DNA of 64,000 nt from Hyperoplus lanceolatus (taxonomy: Eukaryota; Chordata; Actinopteri; Uranoscopiformes; Ammodytidae): assembly GCA_026929865.2 (NCBI GenBank), contig CM049409.1, positions 7,657,452 through 7,721,451 of the forward strand, given 5' to 3'. The notes beneath the pieces are model-generated. The model was not told the DNA's origin and searched no databases. It saw only the letters and a program-made list of their open reading frames with translations. Positions 10,708 to 22,542 of this stretch are shown piece after piece. Every line of letters begins with the position of its first letter. Position 1 is the first letter of the stretch. A program made the position numbers and the translations under genes.

Positions 10708-13700
10708 GTCCAGCTCAAACTATTTGTTTTTCATGGTAGTCTCAAAGTTGCCTGGTGGAACCTGGCATTGTGGGAAGTTACTGTGTCCTCTCAACAGTCT
10801 GTTTTTCTTATTGATCAAGTGTCTTACAGTAATCAGTTAATGCTTTGCCTTGGTCTATATAAACTGGTGTTGGTGGGTTGCATAGATAAAGGCAGAGGAG
10901 GAGAGAGATAAACAGCTGTTTGCTTGGATGTGTAGTCTGTTCTCTTTCTGTTTGTTGTTTCAGTGCTATCTCTCGCTGGGTGTGAGCAATGTGCAGGCCA
11001 GTCTGTTAGCCTGGGCCATTTACTCTTGTCATTAGGGTACCGACTGGGGCTCGGCGTTGATTACATCTCAGAGTAGGTGAATCGTTCTGCATTGGTCTGG
11101 AACACCAAACCAAACTGACCGAACATTTTGCTTTAATTATTCATGATTTTTGTTGACTTACTTCATGCACGTGTGTGTCTGTGTGGGACCTTGCGTAAAG
11201 TAAGTATCGGGTTAATTCTCATAGTCTAGAGTTACACGGGAGAGTTGAGCAGCAGGTGTTGCGTTACAGTGACAGGTATGGTACGTGTTAGATTTTGAGG
11301 CTGTTGCCAAGGTGAGGTCAATTTGGAGACATTATAGGCTATAGTATGTGAAGCAACCTGTTTTTATACAAGAATGCCAACAATTGTCCGGTGCTGGCTC
11401 CTTCAATGTGAAGATCTGCTGTTTTCTGTGCTTTGTGTTGTTGGAAATAGAAAATATTGGAGGTGCATGGACCATTGTTCTACTGTGTCTCAATTTGTAC
11501 AGCAAGCAATTTGTTGATTAATAAAAAAAAATCAGTATATTAATATTCAAAATAAATTTACTGATTTTTTTTTAATTCAAATTGTTTTGATGTTGTTATA
11601 TAATACTTTGGATATATGCTCTATTAACAATGATGTAATTAAGGGATCAAACCTGGCCCATGGTGATACATTTTCATGTATAACTACAAAATGACAGTAT
11701 GACAACTGCTTGTATGCAGTTTATAGTAGGAGGTAGCTTGTTGTTGAAATCACCTGAGTGTACTATACTGCATCAGTCCTGCCTTTGCGAAGCTCAAAGC
11801 CTGCCAAAGCTGTATTAGGTGATATTTTACAAGTCATTCCCATATGTTTATCAGAAGTCATATAATCTGTTACAACAACAACAACAACAACACACACATT
11901 ATAATAAGAGCATATCTTACATAAGGTACAACACAGTATGTTGGCAAAGGAAATTCTTCTTTCCAGGATGGCTTTGAATAATATTTCCCCTCTGGTGCTT
12001 TGCCAGCTCAGTCCGTCTGGACAGCTGAGAGTCTGAACATGTTTTGCAGCTGTATGACTGTGGTTACATGAAATCTGTTTGGTCATATTTTCCTGAGCTG
12101 TCCGTATATATATTTTTTTATTTAATGAATGCAGTTGGTAATGGGAGGACTATTTCGGATGTGCCACATGTTTGGGCACTGGGTATATTCAGTGCAGTAT
12201 CTCCTGGGAATGTCAAGTGGGTTGACAAGCGTGGTGATAAGATGTTCTTTTTACATCAAATGTTACACAGCAAGCTGACGTTACCTGTCAATTGGCCAAG
12301 TTAGCAGGGCGTGGGTCCAAAAGTCAGGACTGTTGAATGGCTGACGTGTATGCACTCTCCCTCAAGATAGGAGGTTTCTACTTCACCTGGGCTGCAGGTC
12401 TTTGGCTGTGAAAAGAAGGCACCCACAAGGAATTAAATGAAAACATGAAAAAGCAAACACACACACAAATGATAAGTCTGCTTTCTGTATCTATATGGAA
12501 ATCTCACTCAATTATTAACAAAGCACTTACTTTCATTCCTGACCTGACCCCATTATTTATCTGACAATCTTTTATGTTGTCTCCCAATATGTCAAAGCAT
12601 TGTTAAGAGATCAATATCACTATATAAACCTCCATTTGCCATGCATTGTTGATTGTAACATACTGTTCCCTGGGTTCTTGTACACGGCGAGTGTCGCCTG
12701 TGGGTGTTTCAAATATAAATATGACAGGACAATCTGCTGCTTTACAATTCTAATTGGGAAGTGATACGTTGTAAACATCGTGATTAAACACATACTCCTT
12801 GTGTCACAGTTTGTATGAGCACTCTGCATTATGGGTAAAATGCGCCTGCTGATATTTAATTTATGAACCCATGTGTCACGGGCGTCTCTCAGGTTTTCTT
12901 TGACTTAAATCTTTGCATGATTAATTGTGTGTTGCATTTAATTGTAGTCTATTGATCAATCGAATGACACGGCTCTACTGTAAATGAGGATGGGGAGGAG
13001 CCGCTCGAGGTTGTAATGCGGTGCTTTTGTTTCGCTGAGAACTTTGCAATTTTCATTACCTGTACCAATGGGGGGAGGCCGATATGAGATTGATGAGGAC
13101 GTCAAATCTCTTGAGAAATTACGGAGTTAGCATCCGAGGCACTCTGTCGCTGGATGCTTAGCTCCGTTGGGGATTCCGAGGAATTAATTATCACCCACAG
13201 CTTTTCGCAAACCTGGATAAGCCTATTGTACCGTGATGAAATTTCATTTCATTAATTTGTGAAATCCTGTTAGTGGGAATTATGTTTGTGTCATTTGCGG
13301 TATTTAGCAAGACTGGACAATGAATCAAATTATTGTTGTATCTGTCGTCTAAACTGGTATTTTTTTTAGCAAACGCACAAAAGTAATCACTGAAGTTGTT
13401 GTGAGAATATCATGTTATGCATAACAATGGAACACAATTCCTCACTTCGATTATCAGTATGAAACATTTGCAATATTATAAGGTATATCAATATTTATGT
13501 ATCCTTGTAAATAGTGATAATTATTTCAACCGTATCCCCAGTTCTTATATTATTTAGACTGTAGTGAAATATGTACGATTGTACATTGCTTGGGTGGTAC
13601 ATTATTCAGATTAATGTCAGTTAATCATGGCTTTTCTGCTTCTAGTCCATTTCAATCAGCTACATTTGTTGGCTGTGCTGTTACATATTTAACTGGTCCA

Positions 13701-16700
13701 CTCAATAATCCTTCAATGTCAGTAGCAGTCACTTATGAGCTACAACAAAACAGTGAGCTGTCATTACTTGCTCGGTGGGTCACAAAGCATTTCAGATCCC
13801 ACATTCTCTGTTTTGCAATTTGAGCTATTTTGTAGAACTTAATAGACGCATTTTGACCGTAAACAGACCCAACAATTCAGGGACACAAAGCACCAGTACA
13901 CAGTGTCATGCAGATACAATGCATGAAAAGAACATGTTGCTGCTGATTGTGGTCTATTAAGGGAGTCTTTTCCAAGTATTTTACTCAGGAAAATATTTCT
14001 GTTGTGCAAATTTAAAATGATGTTGCGCAAACTGTGTACAAAATGAAATTATAGTTTCAAAAGCAGCAGCATAAACATCATTATATATAACTTACTTTAT
14101 TTATCATGGTGAGTCAGAGCCATTATGTTCACCTGGAAGACTAGCAGCAATGCTGATGGCAGGGACATGGGGATGGGGATTAAAACCCTGCTAGCCACAG
14201 TGCTGAATTTCAACCCACCCAGGATATCTTTGCGTAAGCTGGCTTCACTAAGCCTGACAACTGCAATCAGGATAAGAAGAGTCATCGCGGGGGTTATCGA
14301 ATCGTTAATTCAACCATGTTTTTTTAATGTAGCTATCTGTGTGTTAACATAAGCAGGCAGTGTTTGTACCATATGACCAGTCACGGACAAGACTAGCAAG
14401 CTAAAATATTTAACAAATATTAAGAAATTTGAATAAGGATCCAGAATCCAGGGTAAAAGTAATACAGTTGCTGCTGCCAAAGGCAGGAAGAGAAGCTGGC
14501 AAATTAAGTGGACCGGCTTATCAATATCACTGTCTCATCATGCAGATCTGATTCTAATTACAATTGTGTACTCCATTAAAATAATGTGCTGCTTGGGTAT
14601 ATTCTTGAGAGAACTTCATTCTTATTTCTTCAGCCTCCGCCCAGCAGTTTTGAACGGCCTTAGGAGAACCACTGTCTCAAACAGTGGGAACAGCAAACCA
14701 TCTGTCTCATACACTGACATGGCATCAGTGGTTGCTGATCATCCGTATCCACAAGACAAGCCGATGCAAACAGTCTGCCGGGGTGTGACTGCACAACTTT
14801 AATATGTCTTTCATATACAGTAGATACTCTTTAGAAAAGCCAAAGGGGTTTTGTCTGTCTTTATATAAGCTCTTGCCTTGCTAATGATTCATATTAAATC
14901 GAAAGTTTTGTTCAGGTTGTTCTAATCTACATGATGCACATCGGTAAATGACCTATACAAATTAGTGATTGATTTGTATTGCATTAATTAATTAATTTAA
15001 ATCTCGAGTGATTTTGTAGTGTGTATGTTTGACGTTCAAGCTGTTATTTATTTTACTCATTCTCTATTTTCTAGGAGAAGTACACTATCGATTATCTTAT
15101 GGTAACATGTATGGCCTTTATACAAAGTTGTGATTTCTGTTATCGGGACACCTCTGACAGTCTGTCAACACCAGAGCTGAGGAACAGGATGGCATGAAAG
15201 GAAAAACTCGATGCCAGATGAGAGGCGATCGAAGCCACATAGAGAGGAAAGAAAGAAAGAGAGATATGCTTGTGTATTTATTTATTTATTTTTCATTCTT
15301 TCTTTCACACAGCGCAGAGACCCTGCACTTAAGGGATCAAGAACAGCATCTTCACTCTCGGTGCAATCCATAAATATGATTGTTTCATTCAACTCTCTCC
15401 ACCCCATCATTTAACACGCTACATTTTTTTGACCACTCCCTGCTTCATAAGTGGAATTGCTCTCCCTCCCTTCATCAAAGAGACATGATGGCAGCGATAC
15501 TGTACAGTATATACTTAAAGGCATTTGTATTCGGCGGAGCCACTTCACAGGGAGGGAGTTGTGGTTGGATTGCGGTAACATGATATGCGTTGGGGTAGAG
15601 CAAAGTGAAATTGGAGCATAGCATCGGATTGTTGACAAAATGACTATCGGCTCATGATGTGACTCTTAGGCCACTATGAGAGGACTGCTTGGTCGGCAAC
15701 CTCTTCAGTTTCCCTGTAAACCCAAGTCCACAAAATTCCTCTAACTATGTCATTCAGGGAGTTAGTTGCATGATAGTATGCATCCACGTTTCCAAAGTTT
15801 GATAGATTTTGCGGATATTCAGTTTAGATGGGGTGGGCTATGCTCTGGTTCCTATGACACAGTGAGGATTTTGAACCAATCAAGGAAGTTCTCTGCCTTA
15901 ACGATCTATAAACACAAAGACTGTTGCTATGGATATCCTTGATACTGTCACGCCCACACTGTCCTGTCAAATTGTCTAGACATTAAATAGAAATAATAAT
16001 AATTAACTTTCATAATACTTATGGGCATTTATTTTCAATCAGATTTTTGTAAAAAGGTTTTTGGGACACCAAACCTTGGTATCATATGTTGATTTTTTAC
16101 TATTTTAGCCCAGGTTTCAAGAGGCTTTGCAGGAAAAATGGTTGTTAGCCTTATATGTAAATGAGATTTGTTAGTTGTTAACTTCCCTCTCTTCAGGGTG
16201 GCTGGCTGGTTGTGCAGGTCTATGTTTTTTTTTCCCCTCATGTGAAAGGGATCAAAGCAATCTCACCCAGCCCTCTTAAGGAAGATAGATGTATGAATGT
16301 GGGAAATCAAATCTGCTTCAAAAGGGAACACCATCGGGAGCCGCTGGGATGAGAAGGCGGTTAGAAAATAGGAAGTGTGAACTCTCTCTTGTTGTTGAAC
16401 TGCTGGGAAGAGAACACATCAGCTGTCTGCTGCCGTCAACAGAGGGTTCATTGATGACGTCTGTTGTTTGGGTGCGCTTGGGTTCAATGGTGTAAAAATC
16501 TGTTTTGGGAGTATGTCCACACCGATTCTCAACAGAGCAAGTAAGCAAATACATATCGCACACAATGTATGTGGAGAAGGAGACAGGGGACTTACAAAAT
16601 GTGCTGATAGCATGAAGAGGAGATTTTATATTTTGTCAAACATGCTTTGATATGATAGTGTTGATGCTTGTGAGTCCCTCCCCGTCCCTTTAGCATATGC

Positions 16701-17619
16701 TCTGGAAGCTGATTTCGCAGCTTATCGCCTGCTCTGAGAATATATAGGCCCTGTGAGCAAGGTGTGACATCAAAAAGCTCCGACAGATAAAGAAAAGAGA
16801 AAAAAACTCCCCCTTTATTCCTTGGTACTGACACCTTGCCTTCCTCTTGTTCAGAGTGGAGGATGTGCACTTTGGATTAGTGTCATCGTTGCACAACAAG
16901 GATCAACGTGCAGTCCATACTCATCGCTTTTTCTTGTGATTTTTTTTCACTAGATGATGAATATGTGTATTTACTGTAAATCCTGTCTTTCATTTAGGTT
17001 CAGGCACCTTCGTCATAAAATTTACAGTATGAAAGCTGATATAATGCTTGAGCTGCAGTTTGCTCACTGATTATTTCGTGCTGTTGGTGGTTGTGGTGGT
17101 GGTGGCGGCTTGGGATTTTGATTATGCAAGGTTGTAAATTCTGAGAAGAATGTTTCATTTGTGTGTTTGTGCCACTCAATTCCACCAGAACTGAATGACA
17201 TGTTCAATGCCATGTAGTGGAATTATATATACATGTACCACCATGAGTAGATTAAGTGAGGGAAGTACTTCCATTTAAATCTGCATCATTGGTAAATCAA
17301 AGTACATTTCCGAAAATTCTATTGATTTTGGAATAATCTAGAAGTAACTGCATTCTGTAGTTTTGGATTGACTCACATAATCCAGTTGATTATGCTATTT
17401 ATTGTAAGCAAAGTTGGATTGCGAGATTAATGTGATGTTGAATCCTCAAACTCTGACCTCACGATAATGCTGTAGGTAGATGTGTGTCTGTGTCCGTGCC
17501 TGTGTGTGTTTGTGTGTTTTGGTCACAGCTGTGCATGAGTGAGCGCTGGAAGGCTTCCTTAGACATGAATGTAAAATCCTCTCTCTCAATCTCTCTTTTA
17601 TTTATTTATTTTTGTCCAG
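10708..17619. other. Unannotated stretch upstream of start-codon exon
   Basis: Mostly AT-rich sequence with a short (ACA)n run at 11873-11893. No exon or mobile-element boundary is supported. The segment 12958-13290 is compositionally different, with blocks such as TTAATTATCACCC and ATTTCATTTCATTAATTTG, and could be a conserved non-coding element; that is only a guess. Confidence 0.5.
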
Positions 17620-17647
17620 GTGGGCAGGCAATAAGGCTCGACAGAAG
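17620..17647 (+). other. 5' UTR part of PCDH15 start-codon exon
   Basis: The exon opens after a strong pyrimidine tract and acceptor (TTTTTGTCCAG, AG at 17618-17619). The 28 nt before the ATG are untranslated and include an in-frame stop (TAA within GGCAATAAGG), which supports the ATG at 17648 as the start. Confidence 0.8.
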
Positions 17648-17738
17648 ATGCGGCGGGGGTGGTGGCTCGTCAGATGGCTTGGGACAGGAATGGCAATCCT
17701 CTCTTTGCTAAGCCACAGCTGGGGCCAGGACACAGAAG
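17648..17738 (+). CDS. pcdh15: Protocadherin-15, first coding exon (signal peptide)
   Basis: Encodes 30 residues: a positively charged start (MRRGWWLVR), a hydrophobic core (LGTGMAILSLL) and SHSWG before QDTE. This is a classical signal peptide, with cleavage inferred between G and Q. The exon ends with one base of the next codon (phase 1) at donor G/GTATGA. Mature PCDH15 of mammals also starts with Q followed by an acidic stretch, and the residue count to the later conserved cysteine matches. Protocadherin-15 is a large cadherin of inner-ear hair cells and photoreceptors; its EC1-EC2 tip binds cadherin-23 to form the tip link that gates mechanotransduction. Teleosts often have two paralogues (pcdh15a, pcdh15b), and the sequence here does not let me choose between them. 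Confidence 0.88.
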
Positions 17739-19012
17739 GTATGAGCAGCAAGCACTGGGGCTAAACACCCTCAGGCTTCCCCCTGTACTTCATTTAACCT
17801 TAGCTGCACTGCAAAGAGGACACTCGGATGTGGAAAAGACAATGTTTTTCTCTTCACTGTTAGGAGGAGCACAGCGGCAGAACAAACTTTGCACGACAGC
17901 ATAACACAATTTTTTCCTGAAAAATGATGTGCCATTGAGGTGTAGACCACTTGAACAATTGCATTATGAACTCTAAATGGACTGCGGTTAAACCTTATTT
18001 TAAAAAAACAGACAATAAAATGTATAGCCCCAAGGTCTTTACTCAGAAAATATTTTCTATTGCAGTTCTCCCGTCTTTGTGTTTTGTGAATGTTGCCAGA
18101 AAAGTTTGACTTTTGAATACCTCCTGTTTATGCAATCCTCCCACTTATTATTTATAGCCAACTGAGTCCATCATTACACATAATGCACTGTTGTATTCAC
18201 GTATAGCAAGAAGAATGATAGTGTTCCATCCCGGTGCCTTCAGTAATAGAAATTAGAAATTTAGTTTGAGTTAACTTTCATGTGGGTACAAGACAAGTTT
18301 GAATTCATTAAGGTAGAGGTAGAACAGAGCGTTCTCAGATGAGCTCTGCACATCTACAAGGTGCTTCACTGCAATTAACTAACTCACTGTATTCTCAGTA
18401 TTCCTTGTTTCAAATGTACATCATTTTGAACGATAGGGGTATATGCAGCTTTTTTCCCTACACTGATCTACCAAGAGGTTTCTCCTTGTACTACTTATGT
18501 TTAAGATCCCAGCATAACAGAAGGCATCTTATAGTCACTGACTTTGTGGCAGATGCCAGTTGAAAGTGGATGTCAGCTTTGTAAGATTGGCAGGTCTTTA
18601 TAAATAGGGCTGAGGAGAAGCCGCACTTGCCATACAGATGTGCTTTAATCCTCCCCCTTGTGTGCAAACAATGCACATAATTCAGGTCATATTTTGATTT
18701 TCCCCAAAGTTGTTTCCTTCATGTGTTTGTTTGTACATCATTTCAGCAGAGAAACAAGTTGACAGGTGCCTTGTGGTTTCCTTTTTGGATGTAGTTTCAC
18801 TCCTAAGGCTCTGACCACATTAATACATATGCGATGTGTGCATTGATGAACCCATTGGCCCAAAACATATAAGGAAGTCAAGAACGGCCCTCTGGAATAT
18901 TTGTTCTTGGGTGGTTTCTTTCACAACTTGTAATGGGGCTAGTACACTTCTTCAGTTATAAAAAAATCATTTGCATCAAAGCTTTAGATGGTGTTGCTTT
19001 AATATCCAGGCA

Positions 19013-19564
<552 letters not shown>

Positions 19565-19892
19565 ATTTAAAGTAGGTTCACTGACCTTGACGTCAAATGA
19601 ATCTCTGCTTAAAGAAACAGTTGGTGCTAATGTGCGCTTATATGAGTTAAGTGTTTGAATTGTCTTGTCCTCTTCTTCTAAGACTCATGCAGGTCAGTGA
19701 GGTCAGTCGTTGCTATAGGAAAAGTTGACCATTACGTGAAAGGATTTTAATAGAGGCACATTTTAATTATAAAGTGAGTCATTGTACTTACACTTTGAAT
19801 GTGTAATATAATATACTTCTACTTATAATTCTTACTCACCATAACAGACACTTTCAGAGTCTGTCTATCATGTAGGAACAAATGACCTACTT

Positions 19893-19919
19893 GGGTTAGG
19901 GTTAGGGTTAGGCTAACCC
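19893..19919. repeat. Short TTAGGG-like repeat with inverted end
   Basis: Three TTAGGG-type units followed by the complementary CTAACCC, forming a small hairpin. Too short to be called an interstitial telomere tract. Confidence 0.5.
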
Positions 19920-19974
19920 GCTTCCTTCAAATTATTTCTTGTGTAGGAAATTATACATTAATGTACTTCAGATT

Positions 19975-20142
19975 GGCTGTAATAGGTTTAATAAGACTTT
20001 GAAAACGACCTGTCTAACAAGTGAGTTAAAGAAAAATTGCTCAGTCTTGGTACCACCCGCCAGTGGCACTTCCGGTTACTACAGTTGTGGTCACTTCCTT
20101 ATTGGATGCTGGTAAAAATCGCTGAGGTTGGGGCTTGATGAA
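19975..20142. repeat. Dispersed repeat, copy B (unclassified)
   Basis: Second copy of the repeat described at 6607-6786, in the same orientation and with the same block order from TAGGTTTAATAAG to TTGGGGCTTG. Family unknown. Confidence 0.6.
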
Positions 20143-20983
20143 ATCTTAAATGTCTGTCTGCACAAAAAAAAGAAAACATCAGGATTCATATATAAATATT
20201 TCTCAATAATAAGTAATACATACTTATGCCTTACAGCGTGAAGGACTGGTTATAAAAACAACTCTGTGAATCGGTCCAGCTCATTGCAAATTACTACATA
20301 ATTCCTATGAAGCCCATGGAATATCATTCAACAGTACCTTTTTGAAAATGGTTTCTCAACTGATATGATCAAAACCTATCCTGCCATTGTTCTCTTACTG
20401 TGCCAGGGAGGTAGGGGTGAGGGAGACAGTCATTCTGCTGATTGTGGATGTGCCTGCAGCCTGTAATTTGACTGCTAGCAGACAAAATAATAACCAAAGG
20501 TTGCAGCTAGGAATTAGTGATAGTTACATAGCAATCAAATGAGCTCTGATTGTATCAAAGTCAGACAGCAAATGACCCGCAGTGTCATGGTTGTAATGAG
20601 GTAGCGGAGAGTGTGACGCAGTGCATCTGAGGGCGACTGTGGAGGCTTTTTTTTGTCTCCTCAGTCTCACCCAGGGATGAACTCTTTGAGCAGGGATTTT
20701 CACCTGACTCAACAGCACTACTTCCCTCATCTTCCAGCCCCTAAATCCGGCTGCACCGCCCACCTCAAGGCGCCCTTGATTTTTTTGTGTCTGATCGGTC
20801 CACTTGTCTGTTGTCTGCCCGTCAAATGAAAGTAGCAAAATACAAAATTTTCAGGTGGCTTAATAACGTCATGGAGGGATGAGAACAGCAATTTCCAGTG
20901 GGCGTCACACAGTGTCTTTGTTTAATTAGCAGGGAGACATTATGAGTCTCAGACCTCATAATTAATATGAATGTGCACACAAT

Positions 20984-22539
20984 GGCCGCGTTTCCCAGAT
21001 TCGATCGTTCTTTTGGACCAAAGAAGGGTCGAAAGAAGGGTTCGTCTAAGAAGGAGCGCTAAGATACGGGTGTTTCCCAGATGCCATCTTAAGTGCCATC
21101 TTTGGAGAACGCGTAAAATGAAACAAAAGAAGGTTCTTAGTGGGAGCTGTCCACCACGGTGGTGCTGAAACTGAATAAATCGATGTCAGGCGAATCGATC
21201 TCCCACCTCTTTATCAGCGCATAAATCACACACAGCGCCCCGTGGTCTCCCCCACACAGGTGGAATTAGGCTACGCATGTATCGTGTGGGGGTGTGTGGG
21301 TGCGGGTGTTTGTTTGGCAACAAGTGTATCCAAGTAGTAATCAAGCCCATTAGCGCATATATACCCGGTGGATTTAGGCACACACATGTGAGAGTGGAAG
21401 AAATATGATTGCAATAAACTATTTTGGTTTCTTGTCAACCATGTGTTGTGTGGATAATTTTGCATTGAAATGAGGGTGTCAAACCAAGCAACAAAAAGTC
21501 CCAGGCAAGTTGTAATTTATCTAAGCGTAGGTTAATGACGTGTGCGTATTGTGCGCCCTTTCAACAGCATTCCAGTGCCAGACTTTCAGGTAATGCACCC
21601 GGACACTGCAGCAATAATCATAGTGTGCAGGACGTTACATGTAGCCTACATCTGCTGGTTCTGTTTATTTATTTCAGCCTTCAGGCCTGATAGTTGATAT
21701 GGGTGATGTGGTGGTTGTGGGTTTATGGTTTAGTGATCAGTGCTTGCTTGGTGACTGGTGGTAAAGGGGTAGGGGCTGAGGGCTGTTGGACCTCAGAACA
21801 GGTTGATATGTTCCTAAAAACGCAGCGCAGCCAGGAGCTGCATCTCCGGGCTGAAGGCAACATTGCAGCGGGTTGCTCTGGATGTGTGGAGACACCAGAG
21901 TGATCAGCCGTTGGATCTCCGCACGGGGCAGTCGGTACTTTGCCTGGACGGCCCGGTCTGATAGCACGTCCAGTGGGGAGAAGTGCCGACGCACGTATGC
22001 ATTTATGTAAACCGTCTGGCTTCGCGCACGGCGAGGCTGTTGGTTCGCAGCGAGAAGGTGTTGTATTGCAGCCATGGTTTCTCACGCGCGGACTTTGGCA
22101 ACGCCTTTATAGCTCTGGATGAGGTTCAGCTGAGTTCAATTAAATCTGTTTCTTTGATATCTGTGAAATGCCACAGGGTTGTTGATGTTTTTTTTTTTTG
22201 GTGTGTGGAAAACGTAAACATCTAATTCATTAAAACACATTTTTTCTCTACTATTAGTCTATGTTTATTGCGCCAGTGGTCCGCATTGAGCATTGTTTTA
22301 TTATTTCGAAAAAGTGGAGGAAATAAATTTCCCTGACGCGGCATGATCACTGACGATTTGGTCGCTAAGAAGGTTGTAAGAGTGGGTCAGCTCCATCTTA
22401 CAGTTCTATCTTAGTGAAAGAACTTCTTTCGCTAAGAACGAATCTGGGAAACGCATTCTTCTTTCACAACGTTCTTAAGAGCGCTCCAAAGAAGTACTTA
22501 GCTCCAAAGAGGCTCTTAACGAATCTGGGAAACGCGGCC
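20984..22539 (-). mobile_element. PIF/Harbinger DNA transposon, decayed
   Basis: The 1556-bp element starts GGCCGCGTTTCCCAGATTCG and ends with the complement. It is flanked by AAT on both sides (20981-20983, 22540-22542), a 3-bp duplication as in PIF/Harbinger, although TWA is more usual. A second copy of the end motif lies inside each terminus: GTTTCCCAGAT near 21072 and CGAATCTGGGAAACGC at 22439-22454. This subterminal pattern suggests transposase binding sites. The interior carries the first part of a Harbinger-type transposase on the minus strand, and the rest of the coding capacity is missing. Confidence 0.85.
21694..22075 (-). pseudogene. Harbinger-type transposase N-terminal remnant
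   Basis: From the methionine at 22075 the minus strand reads through YVRRHFSPLDVLSD, then YRLPRAEIQRLITLVSPHIQ. This is the same layout as the N-terminal helical region of HARBI1-like transposases (an RRY.R..L..LSD..L...YRL.R..I...  pattern). After about residue 68 the homologous reading switches frames; a QPS...VT.AL stretch typical of the following helix-turn-helix is seen in the neighbouring frame. No DDE catalytic domain follows, so the gene is broken by frameshift and truncation. The assignment is by family pattern, not by search. Confidence 0.7.
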
Positions 22540-22542
22540 AAT

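Larger units (their letters stand above)
1..17619. other. Non-coding region upstream of first PCDH15 coding exon
   Basis: This is either intron 1 or 5' flank of the protocadherin-15 gene, because the first coding exon begins at 17620 with a splice acceptor, so at least one untranslated exon must lie upstream. I could not identify that exon or a promoter. The interval holds the mobile elements and simple repeats listed separately. The remaining sequence is AT-rich and stop-riddled in all frames; the open frames of 60-90 codons show no recognisable domain. Confidence 0.7.

Noticed and set aside
19893..19919. Interstitial telomere
   Set aside because: Only three TTAGGG-like units; short GGGTTA runs occur by chance and in dispersed repeats.
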